Of a stretch of DNA of 64,000 nt, positions 19,249 through 29,551 are shown in pieces. Source of the DNA: Acetivibrio mesophilus (GTDB taxonomy: Bacteria; Bacillota; Clostridia; Acetivibrionales; Acetivibrionaceae); the NCBI RefSeq assembly GCF_004102745.1, contig NZ_RLII01000009.1, positions 1-64,000 of the forward strand, in the 5' to 3' direction. A program made the translations under genes and the position numbers. Position 1 is the first letter of the stretch. Each line of letters starts with the position of its first letter. Under the pieces are notes generated by a model. It had not been told where the DNA came from and did not search any database. It saw only the letters and a program-made list of their open reading frames with translations.

Positions 19249-19772
19249 ATATTCTCATCTCCTATCCTCCCGACTTTCATCAGCTTTCTTAATTCTTTAA
19301 GTCCATTGCTTAGTCGTGACTTGACAGTGCCTTCAGGAACCTCCACTATAGAAGCAATCTCCTTTATGGAGAGGTCCTGAAAATACCTTAATGTGAGTAT
19401 AACTCTGCTCTCTTCTTTCAGTAAAGACAAGGCTTTTAGAAGATCAATATTTTCTTCCTTAGAATCTTCAAAAAACCCTTCATTCTCAATAAAATCCACA
19501 ACGGTAACTCTTTTATTCCTCCTGAAATTATCGTTGCATTTGTTTATAAGTATTCGGTTTATCCAGGCTCTAAACTTCGATACATCTTTAAGCGTATCCA
19601 AAGACGAAAACGCCTTTAGAAAGGTTTCCTGACATATATCAAGAGCATCCCAGCCTGATTTTACTATCCCTAATGCGGTATAGTACAGCTCATTATGATA
19701 CCTTTGAACGATCTTATCAAAAGCTTTTTTGTCTCCATTTTTTGCAGATTCAACAAGCATATCGATTTCCAC
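19245..19772 (-). CDS. ECF-family RNA polymerase sigma factor
   Basis: A 175-residue extracytoplasmic-function sigma factor. Region 2 (about 8-75) shows QRYHNELYYTALGIV and DICQETFLKAF. Region 4 (about 115-165) shows the helix-turn-helix LRYFQDLSIKEIASIVEVPEGTVKSRL. The GTG at 19772 sits 5 bp after GGAGGTG. The GTG at 19778 overlaps that site, and the first ATG (19760) is too far away. It is coupled to its anti-sigma gene. Confidence 0.93.
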   Translation of the reverse strand: MEIDMLVESAKNGDKKAFDKIVQRYHNELYYTALGIVKSGWDALDICQETFLKAFSSLDTLKDVSKFRAWINRILINKCNDNFRRNKRVTVVDFIENEGFFEDSKEENIDLLKALSLLKEESRVILTLRYFQDLSIKEIASIVEVPEGTVKSRLSNGLKELRKLMKVGRIGDENI

Positions 19773-19836
19773 CCCCACACCTCCATTTTCTTATTTATAT
19801 AATAATGACGCTCGGTTACTTTAATTGGTTCAATAA

Positions 19837-19866
19837 ATTTCATTTCACTCCAAGAGGCCAAAATAA
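19837..19866 (-). repeat. Dispersed terminator-linked repeat, copy 4 (truncated)
   Basis: Only the first ~30 bp survive (minus strand: GGCCTCTTGGAGTGAAATGAAA), directly behind the T-tract of the terminator at 19867-19902. The second hairpin is missing. Confidence 0.75.
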
Positions 19867-19902
19867 AAACGCCAAAGTCCGGTCTAAAAACCTTCTTTGG
19901 CG
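19867..19902 (-). terminator. Terminator of the pspC-liaF operon
   Basis: On the minus strand CGCCAAAG pairs with CTTTGGCG and is followed by TTTTTATTTT. It sits 31 bp past the LiaF-like gene and before the ECF sigma gene. Confidence 0.85.
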
Positions 19903-19932
19903 CTAATTATAGCCAAAAAAACTTAAGAAATA

Positions 19933-20895
19933 CTAGATTGCATTAATCTCAAGATCACCCGCTCCAATATCTATATCAATTTCTATCTTGTTTTCCGCCT
20001 TTTCATATCCCGGTGAAATATAAGAATCATTTTTTCTTTCAAGGGTTAGACCGTTAAAATCGATAGAGCTCATCAAGCCATCAACATCAATTTTGATACC
20101 TGAGTTTTTGGGTACAAATATTTTAAATTTGGCTGCACCGGCGTCAATATCAACCTTTGTGTTGGGATGTCTTTCTCCCAAAACCAACTTAATATTTCCC
20201 GCACCTCCATCCAATTCAAATTCCTCTATTTTTAGGGACGATAAATCCAACTCACCGTCAATGCCCCCGACATTTAAGTCAATATCCCACACCACATCTG
20301 AATTCAGTAAAATCTCCATTGGCTTATCCTTTGAGAAACTTCTTGTAGTAAAATCCTTCGTGGAAAACAGGTTCTTAATATCATCAAATGAAACACCGGA
20401 TTCCAAATCAAATTTAATAGCAGCAACTTTATTATTTTTTTTATAATCCACTTCATACTTGACATCAGTTCCCGTTATAATTCCCTCAATAAGATTGGAG
20501 TCGGTAGATCCAATCTTTAGATTCAAGCCACTTAGATTCATCTTTAATTGCCCTTCCTCGGTTTTGGGCATTTTCTCCTCTGCAAACGTCCTGCTATAGT
20601 TCTTCTCGGTGTTCCTCTCTGATGCATTTCTCATTGTGCCGCTATAGAAACAGCCTGATATCAATAGCACCGCAAAAAATGCAGTCCACGTAAAAATCCT
20701 AATTAAATAATGTCTTTCGAAAATAAGGTTAATTCCCGCCACAATAAGCAGCAAAGAGATTATCATTGGTATATGATTAAAAACATAGTCTAATATTATA
20801 TCCGGGTTCAGCATGCCAAACTGAACCAATATCACCATTACGCCTATGAAAATTATAAAAAGTCCAAAACCAATACCGCTATTATTCTTTTTCAT
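19933..20895 (-). CDS. LiaF-like / toastrack envelope-stress membrane protein
   Basis: A 320-residue membrane protein. The N-terminal half (about 1-85) has four hydrophobic helices of the DUF5668/LiaF type. The C-terminal half (about 125-320) is a beta-rich domain with repeating DLDLNVGG- and DGGAGNIKL-type strands, as in the 'toastrack' adhesin-like domain of LiaF and related proteins. LiaF modulates two-component envelope-stress sensing, but no LiaRS pair is present here. Its ATG overlaps the pspC stop (ATGA), so the two are coupled. Confidence 0.8.
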   Translation of the reverse strand: MKKNNSGIGFGLFIIFIGVMVILVQFGMLNPDIILDYVFNHIPMIISLLLIVAGINLIFERHYLIRIFTWTAFFAVLLISGCFYSGTMRNASERNTEKNYSRTFAEEKMPKTEEGQLKMNLSGLNLKIGSTDSNLIEGIITGTDVKYEVDYKKNNKVAAIKFDLESGVSFDDIKNLFSTKDFTTRSFSKDKPMEILLNSDVVWDIDLNVGGIDGELDLSSLKIEEFELDGGAGNIKLVLGERHPNTKVDIDAGAAKFKIFVPKNSGIKIDVDGLMSSIDFNGLTLERKNDSYISPGYEKAENKIEIDIDIGAGDLEINAI

Positions 20896-21356
20896 GGCAA
20901 ACGCCTCCTGCCTCTAAGAACAATCAGTGCGCCAATACCTATCAGCAGTAGAGGGCCAAAGAATTTAAAATCAATTTTAATATATTGCTTTAGTAAGAAA
21001 ATAAGTCCAAGTACAATGAGACAAATGCCAATAAAGGTTTTGTTGCCCTGATAGTCTTTTTTTATATATTCATCATCATCTCCCAATACGCTGCTAAAAT
21101 CCATATCTGGGTTATAATCATTATTAAATCCGCTTTGGGCGTGATCGGTGAAGTTATGCTCGCTGTTGCCGCCACCTTCAGGTATTATAAAAAAAGCTAC
21201 AATATATGCAAATATCCCAGCTCCTCCGGATATTACAGTCGCTATCACAAAACCAAGTCTGATAATGGTAGGATCGACATTAAAGTACTCCCCTATTCCT
21301 CCACACACCCCCGATATAACTTTGTTCTGATTTGAACGAACCAGACCTGTTCTCAT
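20892..21356 (-). CDS. PspC-domain membrane protein
   Basis: A 154-residue protein with an N-terminal PspC domain (about 4-60; NKVISGVCGGIGEYFNVDPTIIRL, then a hydrophobic helix), an acidic Asn/Asp-rich linker and two C-terminal membrane helices. PspC proteins take part in membrane-stress responses. It is the first gene of the pspC-liaF operon, with a strong AGGAGGAG ribosome-binding site. It is probably functionally linked with the ECF sigma/anti-sigma pair just downstream, although a terminator separates them. Confidence 0.9.
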   Translation of the reverse strand: MRTGLVRSNQNKVISGVCGGIGEYFNVDPTIIRLGFVIATVISGGAGIFAYIVAFFIIPEGGGNSEHNFTDHAQSGFNNDYNPDMDFSSVLGDDDEYIKKDYQGNKTFIGICLIVLGLIFLLKQYIKIDFKFFGPLLLIGIGALIVLRGRRRLP

Positions 21357-21560
21357 ATAATTCTCCTCCTCTATGCTCCATGGCAGTTTTCCGACAGTGT
21401 AAGCAATTGTGCTTTTTGCTTCATATCATATAATACGGACATCACTAAAAAAAGTCTTAAAAAACAATAATAAAAAATATTTCTATTGGCACTTCTAAAT
21501 ATTCTGCAATAATTATTTTACATTGGTTTTTGATATTGTCCATATATACGAGATAAATAT

Positions 21561-21589
21561 TTGTAATAGCTTCATTTCCTTAGTATAAT
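21561..21589 (+). promoter_or_regulatory. Sigma-A-type promoter of the GH48 gene
   Basis: TTGTAA (21561-21566), 17 bp, TATAAT (21584-21589). The start of transcription would be near 21596, giving a leader of about 40 nt with two ribosome-binding-like sites (AAGGAGG and AGGAGG). Confidence 0.6.
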
Positions 21590-21636
21590 AATTACAAAAG
21601 GACACATTTTTAGAAGGAGGTTTGTGTAGGAGGATC

Positions 21637-24411
21637 ATGAAATTAAGATATAATATAAGACGAAGAAGAAAGATTATTGCATCTTGTAGCATAATTGCTG
21701 CCGTTGTCGCTGTTTCAACACTGATAATCGGAATCAAAAACAGCGTTAGACCTTCCCGGTTAATATCCGGGCCAAGCGGGACATACTCCAAGGATTATGC
21801 CCCCTCAGTATATTCCGACAGATTTATATCACTTTTTGAAGATATCCAGAAAGAAGGCTACCTTAGTGAAGAGGGGATTCCGTATCACTCCATCGAGACA
21901 CTTTTGGTAGAAGCTCCGGATTACGGACATCTCACCACCAGTGAAGCCATGAGCTATATGGTTTGGCTCGGAGCAACCTATGGCAGACTGACAGGTGACT
22001 GGTCATACTTTAAGGATGCCTGGGATAAAACGGAACAGTACATAATACCCGCTCCCGAAAGGGACCAGCCCGGTACTAATGCATATATTCCCTCTCAGCC
22101 TGCCCAGTATGCACCGGAGGCCAATTCTCCCGAGAAATATCCTGCCCTCGGCGACAGCAATGCCCCCACAGGTATTGATCCTATTGCAGATGAGCTAGCC
22201 TCTGCATATGGTTCAAAAGCCATATATCAGATGCACTGGCTTCTGGATATTGATAACTGGTACGGGTACGGCAATCATGGGGACGGTACAAGCCGCTGTT
22301 CCTATATAAACACCTATCAGAGGGGAGCAGGAGAATCCGTATGGGAAACCATACCTCACCCTTCTTGGGAGGACTTTAAATGGGGACAGGTCAATAATGG
22401 CGGCTTTCTCGGCTTGTTTGGAAACTTTAGCGAGCCTGCAAAACAATGGCGCTACACCTCAGCCTCCGATGCCGATGCAAGGCATGTTCAGGCGACCTAT
22501 TGGGCATACCTCTGGTCCAAAGAACAGGGCAGTGAAAAGGAGCTTGAACCCTACTTTGAAAAAGCATCAAAAATGGGTGACTATCTGAGGTATACTCTCT
22601 TTGACAAATATTTCAGGCCAATAGGAGTCCAGGATACCTCAAAGGCCGGCACGGGGTACGACAGTTGCCATTATCTTCTATCTTGGTACACCTCGTGGGG
22701 AGGCGATATCAACGGAACCTGGAGCTGGAGAATCGGAAGTTCCCATTCCCATCAGGGCTATCAAAATCCAGTGGCTGCCTACGCACTGGCAAATGAATCC
22801 GTATTAACGCCAAAATCAAAGAATGCAAAGAAAGACTGGCAGCAAAGCCTTAAACGCCAGTTGGAGCTGTTTCAATATCTTCAAAGTGCCGAAGGCGCCA
22901 TAGCAGGCGGCGTGACCAACAGTTGGGAGGGAGCGTACGGTAAATATCCCGAAGGCACAAGTACATTCTATGACATGGCCTATGACTGGCAACCTGTTTA
23001 CCATGATCCGCCTAGCAACAACTGGTTTGGATTTCAGGCATGGTCAATGGAAAGAATTATGGAGTACTATTATTTGACTGGAGACCATGAAATTAAAGAC
23101 CTTTGCAAGAAATGGGCATCATGGGCGATAGAAAATACTCGTCTAAAGAGCAATGGAACCTATGAGATTCCGTCTACTTTAGAGTGGTCCGGTCAACCAG
23201 ACCCATGGACAGGAAAGCCTTCCGCAAATGAAAACCTCCACTGCACTGTCAAAGACTGGACTGTTGACGTAGGGGTAACTGCTTCATATGCAAAAGCGCT
23301 TATCTACTATGCTGCCGCCACCGAAAAACACGAAAAGAAAATTGATGACAAGGCCCGCGAAACAGCCAAACAGCTTCTCGACAGGATGTGGCACAACTAC
23401 AGGGGTAAAAAGGGTGTAGTCGCAAAGGAAGCAAGAGCAGATTACAAGCGTTTCTTTGATGAAGTCTATATTCCTAACGGTTTTTCCGGTATCAATGCCC
23501 AAAATGCAGAGATAAAGAACGGAGCGACCTTTATAGATCTGCGCCCGAAATATAAAAATGACAAAGACTATAAAATGGTGGAAGAAGCTATAAACAACGG
23601 CAAAGACCCGGTAATGACCTATCACCGTTATTGGGCGCAGGCAGAAGTGGCAATGGCAAACGCTATGTACCACATTTACTTTGAGCAAAAGGAAAACGGA
23701 ATAGTACCAGGCGTAAACTCTGACGAAAATGTTTCTACGTCCGGGCCCAAAAAATCAGAAACACCGGAATCAACCCCGGATGTTTTGTCGTCTCCTGATA
23801 CAACAATAACTGAAAGCCCGGCAAACACCAATGATCCAAATGAAAATCCTTCACCGCAGAATTCGTCAATACCATCCAACACGCCACATAATTCGTCCAA
23901 CCCATTAGCTAGTCCTACCAATACACCATCAAGACCGTCTACAGGTAATAACAGCACTAGCAGCATCTCACTGCAATATGCCAACGGTAACGGTTCGGAC
24001 ACTACAAACACTATAAATCCGAGGTTTAAGCTCATTAACAACTCTAATTCGGCTGTTAATCTATCGGATATTAAGATAAGGTACTATTATACAATTGACG
24101 GTGAAAAGGCTCAGCAATTCTGGTGCGACTGGAGCTCTGCCGGAACTTCAAATGTAACCGGACAATTTGTCAAGCTTAACTCCCCAAAAAATAATGCCGA
24201 TTATTATCTGGAGATAGGCTTTAACGGAGGAGCAGGCAGCATTGAACCCGGTATGAGTGTAGAGGTTCAGGCAAGATTTTCAAAAGATGATTGGTCCAAT
24301 TACAGCCAATCAAATGATTACTCTTTCGCTTCATCAGCATCCGACTTTGGAAGCTCGAACCGCATAGCTCTCTATATATCCGGAAGACTTGTATCGGGAA
24401 ACGAGCCCTAA
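21637..24411 (+). CDS. GH48 cellulase with CBM3, not cellulosomal (Cel48Y-like)
   Basis: Exported processive cellobiohydrolase releasing cellobiose from cellulose chain ends by inversion. The 924 residues comprise a basic N terminus with one hydrophobic segment (about 13-33; signal peptide or membrane anchor), a GH48 catalytic domain (about 50-685), a Pro/Ser/Thr/Asn linker (about 690-770) and a C-terminal CBM3 (about 775-924). Glu92 (VEAPDYGH) and Glu103 (TTSEA) match the active-site acids of Cel48F. No dockerin is present, so it acts free or cell-bound, like C. thermocellum Cel48Y. The ATG at 21637 has AGGAGG close upstream; a TTG 15 bp earlier is not needed. Confidence 0.95.
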   Translation: MKLRYNIRRRRKIIASCSIIAAVVAVSTLIIGIKNSVRPSRLISGPSGTYSKDYAPSVYSDRFISLFEDIQKEGYLSEEGIPYHSIETLLVEAPDYGHLTTSEAMSYMVWLGATYGRLTGDWSYFKDAWDKTEQYIIPAPERDQPGTNAYIPSQPAQYAPEANSPEKYPALGDSNAPTGIDPIADELASAYGSKAIYQMHWLLDIDNWYGYGNHGDGTSRCSYINTYQRGAGESVWETIPHPSWEDFKWGQVNNGGFLGLFGNFSEPAKQWRYTSASDADARHVQATYWAYLWSKEQGSEKELEPYFEKASKMGDYLRYTLFDKYFRPIGVQDTSKAGTGYDSCHYLLSWYTSWGGDINGTWSWRIGSSHSHQGYQNPVAAYALANESVLTPKSKNAKKDWQQSLKRQLELFQYLQSAEGAIAGGVTNSWEGAYGKYPEGTSTFYDMAYDWQPVYHDPPSNNWFGFQAWSMERIMEYYYLTGDHEIKDLCKKWASWAIENTRLKSNGTYEIPSTLEWSGQPDPWTGKPSANENLHCTVKDWTVDVGVTASYAKALIYYAAATEKHEKKIDDKARETAKQLLDRMWHNYRGKKGVVAKEARADYKRFFDEVYIPNGFSGINAQNAEIKNGATFIDLRPKYKNDKDYKMVEEAINNGKDPVMTYHRYWAQAEVAMANAMYHIYFEQKENGIVPGVNSDENVSTSGPKKSETPESTPDVLSSPDTTITESPANTNDPNENPSPQNSSIPSNTPHNSSNPLASPTNTPSRPSTGNNSTSSISLQYANGNGSDTTNTINPRFKLINNSNSAVNLSDIKIRYYYTIDGEKAQQFWCDWSSAGTSNVTGQFVKLNSPKNNADYYLEIGFNGGAGSIEPGMSVEVQARFSKDDWSNYSQSNDYSFASSASDFGSSNRIALYISGRLVSGNEP

Positions 24412-24470
24412 AAAGAAGAAAAGAAATTCCATGAAAATAGAATAGTGATTGAGACAGGTATAAAAATAAA

Positions 24471-24538
24471 GAAAGGGACAGTTTTTACTAAGCTCCTTCC
24501 TTAACTTCGGAAGTCCTTAATAAAAACCGTCCTTTCCT
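24471..24538. terminator. Long bidirectional terminator between GH48 gene and asnS
   Basis: GAAAGGGACAGTTTTTA pairs, with a few mismatches, with TAAAAACCGTCCTTTCC. A smaller hairpin (ACTTCGGAAGT) sits inside. It lies between two convergent genes. Confidence 0.8.
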
Positions 24539-24547
24539 ATTATTATA

Positions 24548-25942
24548 TTAAAATTCCGCTGTGTGTACAGTTCTCGGGAAAGATATTACATCTCTGATAT
24601 TTGTCATACCGGTAATATACATTATAGCTCTCTCAAATCCTAGCCCAAAACCTGCATGTCTTGTGCTGCCATACTTGCGAAGATCCATATACCACCAGTA
24701 GTCCTCCATGTTGAGCCCCATCTCCTTCATTCTCTTTTCCAAAAGATCCAATCTCTCTTCCCTCTGGCTTCCTCCGATTATTTCTCCAACACCGGGTACA
24801 AGAAGGTCCATTGCCGCAACAGTTTTATTATCGTCATTCATTCTCATGTAAAAAGCTTTTATATCCTTTGGATAGTCAGTAACAAACACCGGCTTTTTAA
24901 ATATTTGCTCAGTGAGGTACCTCTCATGCTCTGTTTGCAAGTCATTTCCCCATTTTACAGGATATTCAAACTTGTCGTTGGCCTTGACTAAAATATCAAC
25001 GGCCTCGGTATATGTAACATGGGCAAACTCGGAATTTACAATATTGTTTAACCGTTCAAACACTGTATTATCAACAAAATTGTTAAAGAACTCCATCTCC
25101 TCCGGAGCATTTTCCAAGCAGTAATTAATTATATATTTGAGCATATCCTCTGCAAGCTCCATATCATCCCTAAGGTCCGCAAAAGCTATCTCCGGCTCTA
25201 CCATCCAGAATTCTGCCGCATGTCTCGCCGTATTGGAATTCTCAGCTCTGAAGGTTGGCCCAAAGGTGTATATATTTCTGAAGGCCATACTATATGTCTC
25301 CCCCTCAAGCTGTCCGCTAACAGTAAGGTTTGTCTCTCTGTCAAAAAAGTCCTTTGTAAAGTCCACCTTCCCGTCTTCGTTTCTTGGAGGGTTATTCATA
25401 TCAAGGGTTGTAACCCTGAACATCTGTCCTGCCCCTTCCGCGTCGCTTCCTGTGATAATTGGGGTATGAACATATACAAAACCCCTCTCCTGAAAAAACT
25501 TATGTATAGCAAACGCTGCAAGGGATCTTATCCTAAACACTGCTGAGAAGGTATTTGTCCTAGGCCTTAAGTGTGCAATTGTCCTTAGATACTCAAAAGA
25601 GTGCCTCTTCTTTTGCAGAGGGTACTCGGAATTAGATGCCCCTTCTATCTCGATTTTAGTCGCCTTCATTTCAAAGGGCTGCTTTGCATTGGGAGTCTCA
25701 ACCAAATTTCCATGTACAATAATTGCCGACCCCACAGAGAGCTTGGCTATTTCTTTGAAATTTGAAATATTCTGTTCTTCAAATACAATTTGAAGGTTTT
25801 TAAAAAATGAACCGTCATTGATTTCAATAAATCCAAAAGTCTTTGAATCCCTTATTGTGCGAACCCATCCCGCAACAACAATTTCCTTGTCTAAAAAATC
25901 TTTGGTCTCTCTATAAAGACTTTTTATTAATGTAGTTTTCAT
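24548..25942 (-). CDS. asnS: Asparaginyl-tRNA synthetase
   Basis: Class IIb synthetase charging tRNA-Asn. The 464 residues include an OB-fold anticodon-binding domain (about 17-100) and the catalytic core with motif 2 ([25 protein letters not shown]) and motif 3 ([15 protein letters not shown]). The [12 protein letters not shown] region fits AsnRS. It lies 57 bp downstream of asnA, so free and tRNA-bound asparagine synthesis are transcribed together. Confidence 0.96.
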   Translation of the reverse strand: MKTTLIKSLYRETKDFLDKEIVVAGWVRTIRDSKTFGFIEINDGSFFKNLQIVFEEQNISNFKEIAKLSVGSAIIVHGNLVETPNAKQPFEMKATKIEIEGASNSEYPLQKKRHSFEYLRTIAHLRPRTNTFSAVFRIRSLAAFAIHKFFQERGFVYVHTPIITGSDAEGAGQMFRVTTLDMNNPPRNEDGKVDFTKDFFDRETNLTVSGQLEGETYSMAFRNIYTFGPTFRAENSNTARHAAEFWMVEPEIAFADLRDDMELAEDMLKYIINYCLENAPEEMEFFNNFVDNTVFERLNNIVNSEFAHVTYTEAVDILVKANDKFEYPVKWGNDLQTEHERYLTEQIFKKPVFVTDYPKDIKAFYMRMNDDNKTVAAMDLLVPGVGEIIGGSQREERLDLLEKRMKEMGLNMEDYWWYMDLRKYGSTRHAGFGLGFERAIMYITGMTNIRDVISFPRTVHTAEF

Positions 25943-25999
25943 TATCCATTAACCCCTTTTTGCTAATTGATGTTTTAGTTTTCCCATAATTAATATAAA

Positions 26000-27022
26000 C
26001 TATAACAAATTAATATTTGCATTTTCACAGATTTCAATCATTGAGTCCGGCCATATTGAAGATTGAACCTCTCCGATATGAGCCTTTTTCAGAAAATACA
26101 TGCAAATTCTCGACTGGCCAATGCCTCCTCCCACGGTATAAGGAAGCCTTCCCTCCAATAAATCTTTGTGGAATTTCATTTCTTTTCTATCTTCACAACC
26201 GGCTTCCTTAAGCTGGCTTATCAATGATTCTTCGTCCACTCTTATTCCCATAGAGGATACCTCAAAGGCTCTTTCCAACACGGGATACCACAAAATTATG
26301 TCTCCATTTAATTCCCAATCATCGTAGTCCGGTGCTCTTCCATCATGCTTATTTCCCGATCTCAATTTGCCTCCGATTTTCATCACGAATACTGCTTTTT
26401 TCTCCTTTGCAATAGCATCCTCTCTCTCCTTTGGAGAAAGCTCGGGATACATATCTTCCAGTTCCTGTGTTGTAATAAAGAATATATCTTCAGGAAGAAT
26501 TCTAGGTATTTGAGGATAACTTTCACCGATAAAGTCCTCAGTCTTCTTGAATACATTAAATATTCTTTTTACTATATTTTTAAGAGTATCTTCGTTCCTA
26601 TCCTCTTTACCAATTACCAATTCCCAGTCCCATTGGTCAACATATATGGAATGAAGGTTGTCCAAATCTTCGTCTCTTCTTATGGCATTCATGTCCGTGT
26701 AAAGACCTTCTCCAACATTAAATCCGTACTTTGCCAAAGCCATACGCTTCCATTTTGCAAGAGAATGCACAATCTCAACAGTATTTCCGTCAATGGACTT
26801 TACGTCAAAAGATACAGGTCTCTCAACACCGTTCAAATTATCATTCATACCTGTCTCCGGTCTTACAAAAAGGGGTGCTGAAACCCTGCTTAAGTTCAAT
26901 TCTGCTGCCAATGTCGTTTCAAAAAAATCCTTTATCTTTTTTATTGCAATTTCTGTCTCTCTAACCGATAAAGCCGGATGGTAATCCGGCGGAATTATAA
27001 GCCTATCTATCTTCTCTATCAC
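26000..27022 (-). CDS. asnA: Aspartate-ammonia ligase (asparagine synthetase A)
   Basis: Makes asparagine from aspartate, ammonia and ATP through an aspartyl-adenylate; the fold is that of a class II tRNA synthetase. Its 340 residues show typical AsnA features: [14 protein letters not shown] near the start, [11 protein letters not shown], and [14 protein letters not shown] near the end. The start codon is GTG, 8 bp after AGGAGGGG; no upstream ATG is available. It is the first gene of the asnA-asnS operon. No T-box leader fits in the short upstream region. Confidence 0.96.
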   Translation of the reverse strand: MIEKIDRLIIPPDYHPALSVRETEIAIKKIKDFFETTLAAELNLSRVSAPLFVRPETGMNDNLNGVERPVSFDVKSIDGNTVEIVHSLAKWKRMALAKYGFNVGEGLYTDMNAIRRDEDLDNLHSIYVDQWDWELVIGKEDRNEDTLKNIVKRIFNVFKKTEDFIGESYPQIPRILPEDIFFITTQELEDMYPELSPKEREDAIAKEKKAVFVMKIGGKLRSGNKHDGRAPDYDDWELNGDIILWYPVLERAFEVSSMGIRVDEESLISQLKEAGCEDRKEMKFHKDLLEGRLPYTVGGGIGQSRICMYFLKKAHIGEVQSSIWPDSMIEICENANINLL

Positions 27023-27067
27023 AATATTTCCCCTCCTATAATCACCACAACAATAGAGTCAACTCAC

Positions 27068-27096
27068 ATTATACCATTTAATAGTCTCAAATCCAA
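27068..27096 (-). promoter_or_regulatory. Promoter of asnA-asnS
   Basis: On the minus strand TTGGAT (27091-27096), 17 bp, TATAAT (27068-27073), 45 bp before the GTG of asnA. The short leader leaves no room for a riboswitch. Confidence 0.6.
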
Positions 27097-27209
27097 TAGT
27101 TATATTTGATACAGTTTATAAAAGCATTAAAAAGCTTTATATTATGTGGACATACCGAAAAAAATGTTGTATCATTTGGTTAGAACTTTTAGGATATGGA
27201 GGTTTTGAT

Positions 27210-27818
27210 ATGCTTGGGAAGATTAACACAAAATTACTCGCAATTATTTTAGTTGGTCTAATGACCGCAGTCTTTGCTGTTGGCTGCAACAACTCAAACT
27301 ACAGTGTTGCACACCCAAAGGTGCAAATTGAAATGGAAGACGGCGGCAAGATGGTTCTTGAACTGTACCCGGAATATGCACCCGAGACAGTGGACAATTT
27401 TATAACCCTTGCGGAAGAAGGTTTCTATGATGGTCTCACTTTCCACAGAATAATAAAAGACTTTATGATACAGGGCGGTGACCCAGACGGTGATGGCACC
27501 GGCAACTCCGGAAAGACGATCAAAGGCGAGTTTGCCAGCAACGGTTTTGACAAAAATAAACTTAAGCACACTAGAGGTGTAATATCCATGGCTCGTGGTT
27601 TTGATCCAAACTCTGCATCCTGCCAATTCTTTATCATGCATGGTGACGCATCTCACCTTGATGGAGAATATGCAGCCTTTGGAAAGCTTATAGAGGGTGA
27701 GGATATACTGGATAAAATCGCAGATACCCCTGTTGCTCCAAATCCATCTATGCGCGATGAACTTTCTCTTCCTCTAGAGGAAGTTAAAATTAAAACAATA
27801 ACAGTACTTGAAAAATAA
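27210..27818 (+). CDS. Lipoprotein cyclophilin-type peptidyl-prolyl isomerase
   Basis: Surface-anchored prolyl isomerase for exported proteins. The 202 residues start with a lipoprotein signal whose lipobox (FAVGC) gives a Cys near residue 27. A small bacterial cyclophilin domain follows, with YDGLTFHRIIKDFMIQGGDP, the ISMAR strand and ASCQFFIMHGDASHLDGEYAAFG. The ATG at 27210 follows GGAGG with 7-bp spacing; longer upstream reading adds 22 untypical residues and lacks a ribosome-binding site. A strong terminator and repeat copy 5 follow. Confidence 0.92.
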   Translation: MLGKINTKLLAIILVGLMTAVFAVGCNNSNYSVAHPKVQIEMEDGGKMVLELYPEYAPETVDNFITLAEEGFYDGLTFHRIIKDFMIQGGDPDGDGTGNSGKTIKGEFASNGFDKNKLKHTRGVISMARGFDPNSASCQFFIMHGDASHLDGEYAAFGKLIEGEDILDKIADTPVAPNPSMRDELSLPLEEVKIKTITVLEK

Positions 27819-27832
27819 ATACTTATATTCTA

Positions 27833-27881
27833 AAAGGATTGTCATCATTATAACAAGGTGTTATAAATGAGACAATCCTTT
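27833..27881 (+). terminator. Terminator after the PPIase gene
   Basis: AAAGGATTGTC pairs with GACAATCCTTT, and the stem continues inward through TTATAACA/TGTTATAA, making an almost continuous long hairpin. Confidence 0.85.
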
Positions 27882-27953
27882 AATTATACCTCTTAGAATT
27901 AAAGAGGCAAACGCAAAGGTACTCGATGTTCCGAGCTCTTATTTTGCCTTAGA
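27882..27953 (+). repeat. Dispersed terminator-linked repeat, copy 5 (diverged)
   Basis: Diverged copy that keeps CCTCTTaGAATtaAAGAGGC, ACTCGATGTTCCGAGC and TTATTTTGCCT. It starts right at the T end of the preceding terminator in plus orientation and ends just before the stop of the sirtuin gene. Confidence 0.8.
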
Positions 27954-27958
27954 GCATT

Positions 27959-28684
27959 CTAAATCACAGTGCGTAGCACCGCTCCTATACTATCCCTTAT
28001 AATAAGGTTCGCCCTGCTGTCATACGGCGTCGGCGACTTGTTGATAAGAACGAGCCTGTCCCCCCGGTAATACTGTATAAGTCCCGCCGCAGGATATACT
28101 GCAAGGGAAGTTCCGCCTACAATCAACATATCTGCCCTCTCCAGAAAGGCCACTGCCCGGTCTATACTATCGGTATCCAGCGGCTCTTCATACAAAATCA
28201 CACACGGCTTTACAATTCCATTGCATTTACTGCATTCCGGAACAATCTTAGGACTATTTAAAACATAGTCCAGGTTATAGCTTTCGTTGCAGTTCATGCA
28301 ATTGTTTCTATGCACACTTCCGTGAAGCTCTATGACATTTTCGGACCCGGCTGTCTGATGCAGTCCATCAATGTTCTGGGTTATTACTGCTTTCAGTTTT
28401 CCCCGCCTCTCCAATTCTGCCAGAGCAGTATGGGCAGCATTAGGCTTTACATCCTTGTATATCATTTTGTCTTTGTAAAATTTGAAAAACTCCTCGGTAT
28501 GCTCCATAAAAAAGCTATGGCTGAGCATTACCTCCGGTGGATAGGAATACTGGCTTTTTTGATTGTAAATCCCACTATCAGTTCTAAAATCCGGAATACC
28601 ACTCTCCGTAGATACTCCTGCACCTCCAAAAAACACTATATTGTTACTTTTTTCGGTCATTTCTTTGAGAGTATCAATTTCCAT
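27959..28684 (-). CDS. cobB: Sirtuin-type NAD-dependent protein deacylase
   Basis: Removes acyl groups from protein lysines with NAD+ as co-substrate. The 241 residues contain GAGVSTESGIPDFR, the NAD-binding TQNIDGLH, the catalytic His in ELHGSVHRNNC, two CxxC zinc pairs (CMNC and CSKC), and GGTSLAVYPAAG. This is a class U/III bacterial sirtuin of normal length. The ATG has GAGGCGA upstream. It is convergent with the PPIase gene and repeat copy 5. Confidence 0.94.
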   Translation of the reverse strand: MEIDTLKEMTEKSNNIVFFGGAGVSTESGIPDFRTDSGIYNQKSQYSYPPEVMLSHSFFMEHTEEFFKFYKDKMIYKDVKPNAAHTALAELERRGKLKAVITQNIDGLHQTAGSENVIELHGSVHRNNCMNCNESYNLDYVLNSPKIVPECSKCNGIVKPCVILYEEPLDTDSIDRAVAFLERADMLIVGGTSLAVYPAAGLIQYYRGDRLVLINKSPTPYDSRANLIIRDSIGAVLRTVI

Positions 28685-28739
28685 ATTATCGCCTCTATCT
28701 CATAGCAAATTATTATTTTTATAATTATATCACAAAAAT

Positions 28740-29216
28740 CTAGTCAATTTGCTTAACTGTCACCCATATTTTAAATACATCGGAAATTAAAACCCGATTT
28801 ACACCCAACTTATAATCTTTATTCTCAATCCTGTAAACATCCTCATCCACAAGCTTAACCACCAGATCCATATCTATATTCTTGACTTCCTTCCACAAAA
28901 GATCCTGATACCTGTCTTTTATATACTTCTCAAGCTGCATTTTATCAAAATCGTCTTCTTCATTATCCTTGCAAATCAGGAATACTTCTATATCGGAGAC
29001 CAAAAATTTTTTCTTGTTCATACTATCAAAGGATTCCTTAAGCTTGTTGTATTTAGCATCATTCTCATCGATATGGGTTTTTAGCTTTATTATTTCCTCA
29101 TGGTATTTGTCTATCCTGTAGCTTATCAATGTACTCATTAAAGTACATCCCATCAGAATTCCTCCTATAAGCCCGGTAATAAAGCAAATAAGAAACCTAT
29201 AAGCTATTCTCCTCAT
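28740..29216 (-). CDS. ytrI: YtrI-like sporulation membrane protein
   Basis: A 158-residue protein with one N-terminal membrane helix (about 5-28), a coiled coil (about 35-65) and a small C-terminal domain. Its position after ytrH, length and layout match YtrI of Bacillus, which is needed for efficient sporulation. The ATG at 29216 overlaps the ytrH stop (ATGA) and has GGGGAGA upstream. An in-frame ATG at 29237 has no ribosome-binding site. The sequence is poorly conserved, so the name rests mainly on context. Confidence 0.75.
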   Translation of the reverse strand: MRRIAYRFLICFITGLIGGILMGCTLMSTLISYRIDKYHEEIIKLKTHIDENDAKYNKLKESFDSMNKKKFLVSDIEVFLICKDNEEDDFDKMQLEKYIKDRYQDLLWKEVKNIDMDLVVKLVDEDVYRIENKDYKLGVNRVLISDVFKIWVTVKQID

Positions 29217-29551
29217 TTGAACATTGTCTCCCCGCATCTTTGGATAAGCCTTATAAAGCCATATCCAACATTGGCTCCAAGTACAGCTACTACAACATAA
29301 ACCGCCTGTTTTATTATTGACCTTATTTCCCCCTTGAATATGCCTTTCTCCAGTATTTCGAAAGTAGAAAACGTACCTCCCAAGGCAACAGCTACCGCCC
29401 AGATTTTAATGGAGCTTGCTATTTGAAACATACTTTTTAAGGGAGGATGATCGTTTATCAACGCTCCGAGTCCCGCAAAAAGGCTTGCACCTACAATTAC
29501 TCCAAAGGCTATTAAGAAGTTATATATTATATTGCTTGCGAAAGTAGACAA
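29213..29551 (-). CDS. ytrH: YtrH-family sporulation protein
   Basis: A 112-residue membrane protein with three to four hydrophobic helices and the family stretch FLIAFGVIVGASLFAGLGAL. YtrH is made in the mother cell or forespore under sporulation sigma factors and is required for normal spore cortex formation in B. subtilis. The start is a TTG preceded by AAGGTGG with 5-bp spacing; no in-frame ATG is near. First gene of the ytrHI pair. Confidence 0.88.
   Translation of the reverse strand: MSTFASNIIYNFLIAFGVIVGASLFAGLGALINDHPPLKSMFQIASSIKIWAVAVALGGTFSTFEILEKGIFKGEIRSIIKQAVYVVVAVLGANVGYGFIRLIQRCGETMFK

Noticed and set aside
27023-27143. T-box leader expected before asnA-asnS
   Set aside because: The promoter lies only about 45 bp from the start codon, leaving no room for a T-box; no T-box consensus was found.
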